Below are positions 50,389-59,203 of a stretch of DNA of 64,000 bases, one piece after another (position 1 is the first letter of the stretch; each line of letters starts with the position of its first letter). The position numbers and the translations under genes are program-made. Under the pieces are notes generated by a model. That model saw only the letters and a program-made list of their open reading frames with translations. It had not been told where the DNA came from and searched no databases. The DNA comes from Hyphomonadaceae bacterium UBA7672 (GTDB lineage Bacteria; Pseudomonadota; Alphaproteobacteria; Caulobacterales; Hyphomonadaceae), in NCBI GenBank assembly GCA_002483135.1, contig DLHI01000018.1, positions 1 through 64,000 on the forward strand, in the 5' to 3' direction.

Positions 50389-50811
50389 CTACCAGACGCG
50401 CCAGAGCGCTGCATCACGCATCGGAGTCGCGCGCGCATCATCGATCTGTGCGATCTGGCCGACCTCGCACGGTCGCCCCGCATCTGGTCGAACTTCGTAG
50501 CCGCTGGTGGACTTCAGCCGCCACGACCAGCCGGGATGGAATTCGAATTGCCGGTTGCGCACTTCCAGCGGTTCACATTCCGCCTTCAGCGTGACGAGAA
50601 AGTAGTCGCGTCTGTCATCGCGAAACAGGATGTTCCTGTTGTCGACCACCCAGGCGGAATTGAAGTCGTGCCGCAGCTGCAGCGTCTCGACCCTCTTTCC
50701 ATCGAGCGAAACAAGCTGCGTCTTGGTTTCCGGCTCCGCCAGCGACGGCGCGGCGAGGAAGGCCGCAGAGGCTGTAAGCGTTACGAGCAGTGAGGCAATG
50801 CGCATCGTCAT
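50389..50811 (-). CDS. exported DUF6491-like protein
   Basis: 140 residues with a signal peptide (to LAAPSLAEP). FRDDRRDYFLVTLKAECEPLEVR and GYEVRPDAGRPCEVGQIAQID, with a cysteine pair, resemble DUF6491 proteins, of unknown role. The ATG at 50811 follows GGAGGAGCG. The VOC gene follows with no gap, implying one transcript. Confidence 0.7.
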   Translation of the reverse strand: MTMRIASLLVTLTASAAFLAAPSLAEPETKTQLVSLDGKRVETLQLRHDFNSAWVVDNRNILFRDDRRDYFLVTLKAECEPLEVRNRQFEFHPGWSWRLKSTSGYEVRPDAGRPCEVGQIAQIDDARATPMRDAALWRVW

Positions 50812-50888
50812 GATCGCTCCTCCATCGCGGGCGGAGGCCCGCCTGAAGCGCGGAAGCTAGCACGAAAGCCGAAGTGCATCCATGCCGT

Positions 50889-51353
50889 CTATTTCAGCTT
50901 AGTTCGGAGTTCTTCGCAGTACGCATTCGAAATCTGTATGTCCCGATCCGTCGCCCATTCCGGCGCGGGCAGATCGCAGTTGGCGAGCTGAAATTCGTCC
51001 AGGGTTGCGGGCTTGCTTTCAAGAACGCGCGCGACGCTCAATTCGCGCTCGCCACTGCCCAGGTGACCGTGACCCCATGGACCCTTTTCGGTCACTGTTC
51101 CCTCAACAGAAATCCACATGACCTGCGCGTTGCCCAGGCCGGGTACGTCCTGCAGGTCGGTTCCTGACACACGTCGCATATCGCCGGAAAGCCACCACTG
51201 CTCCGCCACCCCTGCGGGAAGGAAGGAACTCACTTCGAACCCAGAGAGATACAAACCCTGGTAGGTCTTCTGGACACCGGGCTCAGGTCGGTTGTCGCGC
51301 GCCGCGCAGGCAGCAGCCACGCACAACACCATGAGACCCGCCGCCAGCCGCAT
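50889..51353 (-). CDS. putative lipoprotein
   Basis: 154 residues. Lipobox VAAAC near residue 16. Mature sequence has YLSGFEVSSFLPAG, QWWLSGD and a cysteine pair late (ANCDLP, AYCEEL). No family recognised. Its ATG at 51353 overlaps the mnmA stop by one base (TGATG), so it is translationally coupled to mnmA. The longer frame to 51566 is the shadow of mnmA. Confidence 0.65.
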   Translation of the reverse strand: MRLAAGLMVLCVAAACAARDNRPEPGVQKTYQGLYLSGFEVSSFLPAGVAEQWWLSGDMRRVSGTDLQDVPGLGNAQVMWISVEGTVTEKGPWGHGHLGSGERELSVARVLESKPATLDEFQLANCDLPAPEWATDRDIQISNAYCEELRTKLK

Positions 51354-52612
51354 CACGCCGCGCTGACTGTTGCGGAAATGAACCCGCCGCCCAACACGGT
51401 TGCGCCGTCGGGCGCTGCGTAGATCACGCAGGCTTGCCCCGGCGCGACGCCTTCTTCGGGCGTGTCGAACGCAAAGCCCGGCGCGCCGTCGACCAGCGTC
51501 ATCCGACCTGGCACAGGCGCGCGCGTCGATCGCACGCGCGCAAGCGCGGGAACGCCTGCCGCGCACGCATCCGCGAGCGAGCCTTCGCCGAGCCAGTTGC
51601 TTTCGCCGATCGCCAGCGACGCCGTGAGCAGCGCTTCACGCGGCCCCACGATCACGCGGTTTGCAGCGGCGTCGATCTTCACGACGAACAGCGGCTCGCC
51701 CGTCGCGACGCCAAGGCCACGGCGTTGGCCGATGGTGTATCGGATAATCCCTTCGTGCTGGCCCATCACGCGGCCATCCATGTGCACGATATCGCCCTGC
51801 GCAGTCGCGCCGGGGCGCAGCTTCTGCACGATGTCGGAATACTTTCCTGCCGGCACGAAGCAGATGTCCTGGCTGTCGGGCTTGGCCGCGACCTGCAGGC
51901 CAAGCGCGGCCGCCGCGCGACGCACATCCGGCTTCTTCATGCCGCCCAGCGGGAAGCGCAGGAAGTCGAGCTGTGCGCGCGTGGTGGCGAACAGGAAGTA
52001 GGATTGATCGCGATCGGGATCGGCGGCGCGTGAAAGCTCCGCACGTCCGCCCGCATCAAGCGTGCGGCGGATATAGTGGCCAGTCGCCATTGCATCAGCG
52101 CCAAGATCCTGTGCGGTCGTCAGCAGGTCCGAGAACTTCACGGTCTGGTTGCAGCGCACGCACGGGATCGGCGTCGAGCCTTTCAGGTACGTGTCCGCGA
52201 AGTCTTCCATCACCTGCTGACGAAAGCGGCTTTCATAGTCGAGCACATAGTGCGGAATGCTCAGCGCCTCGGCCACGCGGCGTGCATCGTGAATGTCCTG
52301 CCCCGCGCAGCACGCGCCCTGCTTCTTCAGCGCGGCGCCGTGATCGTAGAGCTGCAGCGTCACGCCAATCACATCGTAACCGGCATACTTCAGCAGCGCC
52401 GCAACGACGGACGAATCCACCCCGCCCGACATGGCGGCCACCACGCGGATTTCCGAACGCGGGCGCGGGTCGCCCGGGAACAGGTCAAGGTCGGCGCCCG
52501 ACAGGTCCACATTCTTGAGCTTAGAGAAATCGCAAAGGCCGTCGGCGACCGGAAAATCCGCTTCGACAGTAACGGCAGGCGAGCCGCCACGCGGCCCGAT
52601 CAGGGTAGTCAT
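51353..52612 (-). CDS. mnmA: tRNA-specific 2-thiouridylase
   Basis: 419 residues. PP-loop SGGVDSSVVA, ACCAGQDIHDARRVAE, catalytic region PCVRCNQTVKFSDL, AMATGHYI and the DSQDICFV cysteine. It thiolates U34 of tRNAs for Lys, Glu and Gln. An N-terminal extension of about 50 residues before the PP-loop fits the alphaproteobacterial form. The ATG at 52612 follows GGGAGAGGAC; the 38-residue upstream extension is rejected. Confidence 0.95.
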   Translation of the reverse strand: MTTLIGPRGGSPAVTVEADFPVADGLCDFSKLKNVDLSGADLDLFPGDPRPRSEIRVVAAMSGGVDSSVVAALLKYAGYDVIGVTLQLYDHGAALKKQGACCAGQDIHDARRVAEALSIPHYVLDYESRFRQQVMEDFADTYLKGSTPIPCVRCNQTVKFSDLLTTAQDLGADAMATGHYIRRTLDAGGRAELSRAADPDRDQSYFLFATTRAQLDFLRFPLGGMKKPDVRRAAAALGLQVAAKPDSQDICFVPAGKYSDIVQKLRPGATAQGDIVHMDGRVMGQHEGIIRYTIGQRRGLGVATGEPLFVVKIDAAANRVIVGPREALLTASLAIGESNWLGEGSLADACAAGVPALARVRSTRAPVPGRMTLVDGAPGFAFDTPEEGVAPGQACVIYAAPDGATVLGGGFISATVSAA

Positions 52613-52732
52613 CTTGTCCTCTCCCACGGGTTCAAGGCCCGAAGCAGCAATTGAGAGCCGCATATAGTGTAAAAGCGGCAGAATGTGGAGCCCGCCGCTG
52701 GTTCGATAGAAATCGCCCGCTATCATGGGGAA

Positions 52733-53206
52733 ATGGATGTGAATCAGGCCCGCCCGGAAATCATCGCCCTAGCGACCCGGCTTCATGCCGGTCAGACGGA
52801 CAAGGCGGGCCATCCCTACATTGGCCACCTCGCGCGGGTCGCCGCCCGGCTGGCTGAGCGTTGGCCGGACGCCAGCCGCGACGAGCGCGAGGCGGCCTGG
52901 TTGCACGACAGTCTTGAAGACACCGAGGCGACGGAAGCATCCCTCCTCGCTGCCGGGGCGAGCCCCGAGACCGTCCGCATCGTCCGGGCAGTCACGCGCC
53001 CGCACGGTTCGGACTATCTGGCCTGGATCGCCGAGCTTGCTGCTGCAGGCGATGTGTCGATCCTTCGCGTCAAGCTCTCCGACAATGCCGACAACATCGA
53101 TCCGGCGCGCGTTGCGCAGCTACCGGACGGCGCGGCGCGTGTCGCCAGCCGCTACGAGCCAGCCCGGCGGTTGCTCGAAGATGGCCTCGCTAAGGCTGGC
53201 GGCTGA
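52733..53206 (+). CDS. HD-domain phosphohydrolase (RelA/SpoT-related fold)
   Basis: 157 residues. H in HPYIGHLARVAARLAE, the HD pair in AAWLHDSLEDTEA and an Asp in VKLSDNADN match the small HD hydrolase family related to the RelA/SpoT hydrolase domain. Possible (p)ppGpp or other nucleotide hydrolase; unproven. The ATG at 52733 was chosen after ATGGGGA; the 48-base longer frame is unneeded. Stop overlaps the next ATG (TGATG). Confidence 0.85.
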   Translation: MDVNQARPEIIALATRLHAGQTDKAGHPYIGHLARVAARLAERWPDASRDEREAAWLHDSLEDTEATEASLLAAGASPETVRIVRAVTRPHGSDYLAWIAELAAAGDVSILRVKLSDNADNIDPARVAQLPDGAARVASRYEPARRLLEDGLAKAGG

Positions 53207-53841
53207 TGGCGATGACGGCTGACCCGCCCACCCCGCATCATTTCCAGACCAACCAGCCGCGCGAGTTGCTGGCGTGTGTCGAGCATGCGGCGGAGCTGGC
53301 CGACAAGGCGGCCGAGGATCATGGCGCATGGCGCTGGCTGATCATCGCGATGACGCTGGGGGTCCAGAACGCCTGCCTCTGCGCGCTCGACCATGGCGAC
53401 GAGTTCGGCACCAAGGGCATGACGCGCGCCGACGCCCGCATCGTCACGCGCTGGACCAAGAGCGGCCGCCACGGGCCCGAGCCGCTGGCCGTGCGCGAGC
53501 CGCGCATCGTCTCGCCGCTCGAGCTGCTGCGGCGCGTAGGCGATCCCCACTTCCTGCGCCCGCCCTTCCAGCTGCCGCTCAATCACATCATGACCGAGGC
53601 GTTCGATGATCTCGTCGACCTGCGCAACACCTTCCTGCATTTCAGCGAGGATGGCTGGACTGTGGACCTGCGCGAAGTCCCGCCGCTGATCCTCAACGCC
53701 TGTACAGTGATCCGCCATCTCAGCGTGACGCAGCCGATCTACCTCCGCCACGCAGGCCCGCGCCACCGCGAACGCGTGGCGGCTGCGCTCGATACGATCG
53801 AAGCGGCGATGGAGCATTATCCCGAAGAAGACGCGGCCTAG
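53206..53841 (+). CDS. unknown protein coupled to HD hydrolase
   Basis: 211 residues, no signal or membrane helix. Helical, with QTNQPRELLACVEHAAELADK near the start, RNTFLHFSEDGWTVDLRE, and many His residues. It recalls helical RNA-toxin or abortive-infection-type proteins only loosely; I do not assign a family. The ATG overlaps the HD gene stop by one base, so the pair is coupled and may work together. Confidence 0.6.
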   Translation: MAMTADPPTPHHFQTNQPRELLACVEHAAELADKAAEDHGAWRWLIIAMTLGVQNACLCALDHGDEFGTKGMTRADARIVTRWTKSGRHGPEPLAVREPRIVSPLELLRRVGDPHFLRPPFQLPLNHIMTEAFDDLVDLRNTFLHFSEDGWTVDLREVPPLILNACTVIRHLSVTQPIYLRHAGPRHRERVAAALDTIEAAMEHYPEEDAA

Positions 53842-54026
53842 CCCGCCCGCCCCAGCGCCTTCAGCATCGCGTCGGGATCTCCGCCCTGTTCGCTGACGGC
53901 GAGTTTCCAGCGCGCCAGCGCCTCGCGGTAATAGTCCTTGATGCACGGGCTGCAGTGCCGGTGGCAGCAGAGGTATTCCTCTGGCTCGTTCGGCGGCGCC
54001 GGAAATGAATCGGAGGGCGAAGTCAT
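53838..54026 (-). CDS. small oxidoreductase-like Cys-rich protein
   Basis: 62 residues. PPNEPEEYLCCHRHCSPCIKDYYREALARW carries the four clustered cysteines and aromatic tail of the oxidoreductase-like (PF09791-type) domain, which binds metal or redox partners in mitochondria and bacteria. It is a complete small gene on the minus strand and shares a CTAG stop overlap with the gene at 53206-53841. Confidence 0.75.
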   Translation of the reverse strand: MTSPSDSFPAPPNEPEEYLCCHRHCSPCIKDYYREALARWKLAVSEQGGDPDAMLKALGRAG

Positions 54027-54068
54027 CGCCCTCCGTTACATCAACTCATCCGACAGGTGTAGGGCGCC

Positions 54069-55568
54069 TCACGGCGCCTTGCAGGTGAAATGCTCGGGGC
54101 TCTTGCCATCGCCCGTGCCTGTGTAGGTCTGCTGCTGCGGATAGGCGCACAGCTTGCGCGCGCCGCCCGACGCGAAGCTGGCCGTCAGTTCGTCCGGCGC
54201 GGCTTTCGTGCTGACCCAGCTGTCGAGAGCATCGAGATAGTCCACCCGATCCGGCCCCGGGCCACCGGCGCAGTGCCCGACGGCAGGCAGCATGAACATG
54301 CGCACATCATTGCGCGCGGTCGCGTCGTTGGCGTAGACCGCATCGACATAACGCGTGCTCATGAAGGGTGAGAGCGCCGAGTCCGACCAGCCGTGATACA
54401 TCAGCAGCTTGCCGCCGCTGCCCCGGAAAGCCGACAGGTCAGGGTTGGTGGGCGACAGGGTCATCTGCACCGCCTTCATCTCGGCCGGAAGGGTCGCGAG
54501 GTTGGTGCGCGAATGATCCCAGGTCGGATCGAGCTTCACGAAATAGCGCATGAACTCGATGGAGAAACCGTAGGCAAGGCTAGGCTGGCCTTCACCGATG
54601 CGGTTCTTGCTGCCGGCGAGCCACGTGCCCCAGTCCATCTCGGTCTGTTCGCCGCCATAGGGGAAGGCGACATGGAACGGCTTGCCGCTCACCATCGGCC
54701 CGCGCACGATGGCGTCCACAGCGGCGACCTGCGCCGGCGTGAGACAGTCAGCCTTGCCGCCGCTCTTGCACTGAATTGTTTTCACATCGAACGTGCAGAC
54801 GCGCGGATCATTCATGATCCCGTCTTTCAGGCCATCAAGCGCATCGCATTTTTCCATCACCGCCTTGGCGAGGATGTTGCGCGCAGGCGTATCCAGCACC
54901 GGCGTCTCGACCTTCTTCGGATCGGGATACATCTTCTGCGTGATGGTGGAGAATGCTGCCGTGATGCCCATAAAGTCGATGGCCGGGGCGCCTGCGATGA
55001 TCCCGTCGAAATCGTCGGGATAGCGTTGGGCCATCATCAGCGCCTGCCGCCCGCCATTGGAACAACCCGCGAAGTATGCACGGTCGCTCTGCCGCCCATA
55101 GCGCGCATTCACCAGCGCCTTGGCCGCCTCGCTCGTACGGTGGATCGCAGCGTGAGCGTAGTTGGCGATGCGCTCATAGTCACCGGCGGCCCAGGCGCCG
55201 TCGATGCCCCGCGCCGGCGAGGAATGCCCCGTATCCGTGCCGGCGACGGCATAGCCTTTCTGCAGCGCCTGCAGGCCGAGCGCCTGGCTCTCCACGCGAC
55301 CGGCGAAGCCGCCCTGCCCGCCCATCACGAACTTCCCGTTCCACGCCTCAGGCAACCAGACCGAGAAGTTGATCTCCTTGCCGATAACGCCGTCGACCTT
55401 GCAGTGCGGAGCGGGCGAGGCGCCGGGCGCGGCCTTGGTAATTTTCACGTCCGGCGCACGAAACCCGGCGAGCGACTCGCAGGCAATCTGCGCCTGGGCC
55501 GTGCCTGCAATCGCTGCAGCGAAAGCCGCAGCCGCCATCGTTCCAATCAGTCTGCCGCGCAGGGCCAT
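54069..55568 (-). CDS. secreted tannase/feruloyl esterase family protein
   Basis: 499 residues. Signal peptide to AGTAQAQ; mature part has SVWLPEAWNGKFVMGGQGGFAG, nucleophile FAGCSNGGRQALM, calcium-site-like DGIMNDPRVC, and catalytic His in PAVGHCAGGPGPD. The family hydrolyses tannins or feruloyl esters from plant material. The ATG at 55568 follows GGGAGAC. The cysteine-rich tail (CAYPQQ, FTCKAP) ends the protein. Likely monocistronic. Confidence 0.88.
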   Translation of the reverse strand: MALRGRLIGTMAAAAFAAAIAGTAQAQIACESLAGFRAPDVKITKAAPGASPAPHCKVDGVIGKEINFSVWLPEAWNGKFVMGGQGGFAGRVESQALGLQALQKGYAVAGTDTGHSSPARGIDGAWAAGDYERIANYAHAAIHRTSEAAKALVNARYGRQSDRAYFAGCSNGGRQALMMAQRYPDDFDGIIAGAPAIDFMGITAAFSTITQKMYPDPKKVETPVLDTPARNILAKAVMEKCDALDGLKDGIMNDPRVCTFDVKTIQCKSGGKADCLTPAQVAAVDAIVRGPMVSGKPFHVAFPYGGEQTEMDWGTWLAGSKNRIGEGQPSLAYGFSIEFMRYFVKLDPTWDHSRTNLATLPAEMKAVQMTLSPTNPDLSAFRGSGGKLLMYHGWSDSALSPFMSTRYVDAVYANDATARNDVRMFMLPAVGHCAGGPGPDRVDYLDALDSWVSTKAAPDELTASFASGGARKLCAYPQQQTYTGTGDGKSPEHFTCKAP

Positions 55569-55691
55569 GGACGTCTCCCAAACAGTTTCTGTTTTCCGCA
55601 AAGTGCCACGGGCGCGCCGTCGTGCAAGGCCCATGAGGGTTGACGTCACGTCCTGAATAATTTCCGATGCGCAGCGCCAGGCCAGCGCACG

Positions 55692-56615
55692 CTATTCCAG
55701 CATGTTGAGCAGCGACATGTTGCGCAGCACGTTGAATACGCTGGCAGACGACTCATAGGCGAACTGCGCCTGGTTCAACCGCACCGCGACCTCTGCGAGG
55801 TCCACATTCACGATGCCGCCGATAGCTTCGTCCAGCGCGTCCAGGCGTGATGTCAACCGCGTACTGGCGGATGCGACTTCCTTCGTCAGGCGCCCGTTCT
55901 CGGACTGGCGGCTGAGGATGGTGTCGAAAGCCGAATTGAGGGCGGCCAACTCGCTCTCGACAGCTGCGCGCTGCGTCGCCGTGAGGTCGCCATCGAATGG
56001 ACCATCCACGCCCTCATCCATTTCGGCCAGACGCTTGAGTGCTGCGAACGCGTTTGTCGCCACATCATCGGCGACGAGGCCGGCAGACACGACCCGGCTT
56101 TCCTCTACCCGCATCATCTGCGAGGCGGCGCCCTGCTCGATGGAGTCGGTCAGAGGATTGGCTGCGAGGTCGCTGAGTGAATCGGCGGTGATCGGCGGGC
56201 GATCGTTCATCACACCACCGAACAGGTAGCGGCCACCTAGATTGGTGTTCATCGCGTCCTTCAGGACGGCGAAGGCCTCCTCGAGCTGAGCCCGAATGCC
56301 CTCGCCGCTATCGAGACTGAGGTTCTGGAACAGTTCGTCCTTCAGCTTGGTGACGGACTCGGCAGCGCGGCCCAGGGCCACGTCCTGGATCTGCAGACGT
56401 GTGGTCAGTTCATTGGCCGTGGCCTTGAAGCCTTTCAGGCGCCCCGTCAGGCGTTCGGCCGAAACCAGCGTCTGCGCCTCCCGGCCATAGCCCTTGAGAT
56501 CGCTGGCCTTGGTCTGGGCTGAACTCTGGCGCGCGGCCTCGACAAGTTCTCGCTGCGCCCTCTGCAGGTCAGCCATCGAGCCGGCGGGGATCATCGCTGA
56601 TGAAATTCGTGACAT
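55692..56615 (-). CDS. flgL: flagellar hook-associated protein 3
   Basis: 307 residues, flagellin-like. Helical ends with the central NTNLGGRYLFGGVMNDRPPI (flagellin-type LFGG) and C-terminal VRLNQAQFAYESSASVFNVLRNMSLLNML. It joins hook to filament and is short for FlgL. It follows flgK by 13 bases on the same strand. Confidence 0.93.
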   Translation of the reverse strand: MSRISSAMIPAGSMADLQRAQRELVEAARQSSAQTKASDLKGYGREAQTLVSAERLTGRLKGFKATANELTTRLQIQDVALGRAAESVTKLKDELFQNLSLDSGEGIRAQLEEAFAVLKDAMNTNLGGRYLFGGVMNDRPPITADSLSDLAANPLTDSIEQGAASQMMRVEESRVVSAGLVADDVATNAFAALKRLAEMDEGVDGPFDGDLTATQRAAVESELAALNSAFDTILSRQSENGRLTKEVASASTRLTSRLDALDEAIGGIVNVDLAEVAVRLNQAQFAYESSASVFNVLRNMSLLNMLE

Positions 56616-56628
56616 GGCGACAACTCTC

Positions 56629-58743
56629 TCAGACCATATTCAGTGTGATGTCGTACAGGTCGCGCGCCGCCTGGATCATGCGCGATGCGGCGGCATACGC
56701 CTGCTGGTAGGTCGTCATCTTGACGAGTTCCTCATCGAGGTTGACGCCCTCTTCTCCCATGCGGCGCGCGCGCACTTCTTCGCGCACCGACTCGGCTGCC
56801 AGCTTGGACGCTTCCAGCGCCTCGGCGCGAACCCCCGCATGGCCGGCAAGACGCGCGGCATAGTCCGAGATCGACGTCACCTGGCCGACAAGGCCGCCTG
56901 CTTCGGCAAAACGGCGCGAGGTTGTGCTGGACGCTTCGATCGCGAGTGCGCCACGGCCGTCGCCGGACGACAGCACGCGCTGTCCCGCCGCCGCGCCGGC
57001 AAGATCTGCCTGCGCAGACGCCAGCAGCTGTGGGTTCGATCCGATGTCGCTGCGGATGCTGAGAGAGCGCGAACGCTGCAGGGGGATGGATTCGCCGAGA
57101 CCGAACAGCTCGGACATCGACATGTTGGTGTCGCCGCGCACGGTGGTGTCCTGTGTCACGTCAACCCGCGCCACGTTGTTGCTGGTCGGAACAATCTGGA
57201 GACGACCTTCGGCGTTGAGCTGGGCCTGGCCATACCCCTGCAGCGCCGTGTTGAGATCGGCACGCAGCGAGTCCATCGTCGCGCCGGCCCCTACGGTGAA
57301 GTCGATCCGCCGCATGATCGACCCGTCGTCATTGCGCACCGCGAAAGTCACGGTCTGTCCGGCGGTGAAGCCGTGGAGGTCCGTGCCCGAAAGCCCGGTC
57401 GCATAGCCAAGCGCGTTTCCGTGCGTGACGAGATCATTGAGACCGAATGTGTGGGAGAACCCCTTGCCCGCCCGCGTCGCCGGCGAAGTGATGTCATCGC
57501 GGATCGCGAGGCCTGTTCCCGGCGCCATCGCCTCGAGCTGGAGCTGGCCATTCGCGAAGCTGACCTGGCCATCGGCCCCCATCGCCGCGTTCAGCGCCGT
57601 CTGGAAATCGCCGACCGAGTTGGCGAAGTTGGTGATGTTGGCCTGATCGTCGATGATCTGCTGGTTGTCGAAGTCGACGCGGAAGTTGCGGACGACAAGC
57701 CCGGAAGCGTCAACGATGCCGATATGGGTGACGCCGGTGAAGTTGAGGCGATCCGTGGCGAGGAGCCCGGTGTTGCGTCCGGTCAACTCGCTCGGGGCCG
57801 GGACGGATGTGCCCGAATTGTGTGCTGCATTGAGCGCCTCGGCGGCCCCGGCCGCGAATTCGCCGAAGGCCAGCTGCAGGTTCACCAATTCGTGGTCGCG
57901 TGCGCGCAGCAAGCCCTTCAGTTCGCCGCCGCCAAGGTGCGACTCCAGCGGGGTCTCGGTCGTGGAGCGGGGCGACATCATGACGAGCCCCTGATAGGCC
58001 TCGCCGTCCGACGTCGAGCTTAGCCCCAGCACAGCGGCGTCAACATCGACAAGGAGGAGTCCGTCCGAGGTACGAACCTCGACACCGCCAAGCGAGCGAT
58101 CCTGGGTGCGGATGTCGATGATCTCGGAGAGGCGATCCAGCATCCGCGCCTGCTCGGTCTCCGCCTCGGTCGCCGAGACGCCGCCGATCGTGGCGCGCTG
58201 GATGGAAGCGTTGAGACGCGCGATACCGCTCATCAGCGCGTTTGCCTCTTCCATTGCCGAGACGATGCGCGAATGCGACTCATCGCGCAGGGCCGCAATT
58301 TCCTCGGCCGTGGTGTCGAGCTGCGAGAGGAGTGTCTGCAGGTCCGACAGGGCCGACGACTGGCGCAGGGCTGAGGACGGATCAACCGCAAGGGAGCCGA
58401 AGCTCGAAAAGACCGGGTCAAGCGTTGCAAAGACCGACGAGGAGTCGGACGGATCGCCGAGAAGTCCCTGAGCGCGATCCATGAACTGCGCGAGCATGTC
58501 GGCGGCGGACACATCGGCCGCGCCGCGCATCTCGGCGGCGGAGAGAAAAGTGTTGGCGACGCGCGTGACCTCGATCTCGACGCCGGCCATGCCGCCGTTG
58601 GACGAGCGGGAGACAAAATTCACATCGAGCCGCGAATAGCCAACCGTGTTGACGTTAGCGACGTTGGTCGAGACAGCCTTCAACGCTTGCTGGTTTGCAA
58701 ACAGCGCAGACAGGCCTGTTCCCATGATCGACTGGATCGACAA
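56629..58743 (-). CDS. flgK: flagellar hook-associated protein 1
   Basis: 704 residues. The N-terminal ALFANQQALKAVSTNVANVNTVGYSR and C-terminal LVKMTTYQQAYAAASRMIQAARDLYDITLNMV are the FlgK axial-family ends, with a long variable middle. It is the first hook-filament junction protein. It starts the flgK-flgL transcript, led by a sigma-54 promoter about 190 bases upstream. Confidence 0.95.
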   Translation of the reverse strand: MSIQSIMGTGLSALFANQQALKAVSTNVANVNTVGYSRLDVNFVSRSSNGGMAGVEIEVTRVANTFLSAAEMRGAADVSAADMLAQFMDRAQGLLGDPSDSSSVFATLDPVFSSFGSLAVDPSSALRQSSALSDLQTLLSQLDTTAEEIAALRDESHSRIVSAMEEANALMSGIARLNASIQRATIGGVSATEAETEQARMLDRLSEIIDIRTQDRSLGGVEVRTSDGLLLVDVDAAVLGLSSTSDGEAYQGLVMMSPRSTTETPLESHLGGGELKGLLRARDHELVNLQLAFGEFAAGAAEALNAAHNSGTSVPAPSELTGRNTGLLATDRLNFTGVTHIGIVDASGLVVRNFRVDFDNQQIIDDQANITNFANSVGDFQTALNAAMGADGQVSFANGQLQLEAMAPGTGLAIRDDITSPATRAGKGFSHTFGLNDLVTHGNALGYATGLSGTDLHGFTAGQTVTFAVRNDDGSIMRRIDFTVGAGATMDSLRADLNTALQGYGQAQLNAEGRLQIVPTSNNVARVDVTQDTTVRGDTNMSMSELFGLGESIPLQRSRSLSIRSDIGSNPQLLASAQADLAGAAAGQRVLSSGDGRGALAIEASSTTSRRFAEAGGLVGQVTSISDYAARLAGHAGVRAEALEASKLAAESVREEVRARRMGEEGVNLDEELVKMTTYQQAYAAASRMIQAARDLYDITLNMV

Positions 58744-58931
58744 GACGCGGCTCCGGGTTCAATCGACCCGGCAGGAATTGCCCAAGGGGCGTAACCTGCC
58801 TGGCCGTTGCAACACGACCAGCCTTCACCGGCATCGTTCCATCTTCCTGAAAACAATCGCGAAACTTGCGCGACGGGAGCTTCTGCCCCGGAACGTCCCG
58901 GCTTGCTGGCCGTAACGTTGCCGTTAACCAC

Positions 58932-58946
58932 GCAAGTTGCGGGCCA
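58932..58946 (-). promoter_or_regulatory. sigma-54 promoter of flgK-flgL
   Basis: TGGCCC-GCAAC-TTGC on the minus strand, exact spacing of the -24/-12 consensus TGGCAC-N5-TTGC. It points to flgK, start 58743. Sigma-54 control of late hook genes is established in Caulobacter. Confidence 0.75.
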
Positions 58947-59120
58947 GCCCGGCTTTCCCTGCAGCGTCGGGATCGGCCGTATACGAACCGTTCAAATCGT
59001 CTCCGGGGCGGCAGAATCTGCAGGGCTACCCAGACAGACTTGCCGTGCGGAGCCGCTCCAGGCGCCGGGTGTTAACGACGTAAGGCCCGCTTTTCCGATG
59101 CATTTCGCAGCAAACGTTAA

Positions 59121-59135
59121 TGGCTCGCACGTTGC
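59121..59135 (+). promoter_or_regulatory. sigma-54 promoter of fliK-flgD-flgE
   Basis: TGGCTC-GCACG-TTGC with a following A. One mismatch to TGGCAC-N5-TTGC, correct spacing. Transcription would start near 59146, about 58 bases before the fliK GTG. Confidence 0.8.
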
Positions 59136-59203
59136 AGGTCGTACGCGGGTTCGCCGCGCCACACCGGTCGGCGAACACGACGATTTCGCAATCGAGGCGT
59201 TGA

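Larger units (their letters stand above)
58744..59203. other. flagellar control region between flgK and fliK
   Basis: 460 bases with no gene. It holds two divergent sigma-54 promoters (58932-58946 minus and 59121-59135 plus), a TTAACC CtrA-like half-site at 58924-58929, and AT-poorer flanks. Bases 58980-59100 carry no other element I can name. Confidence 0.6.
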
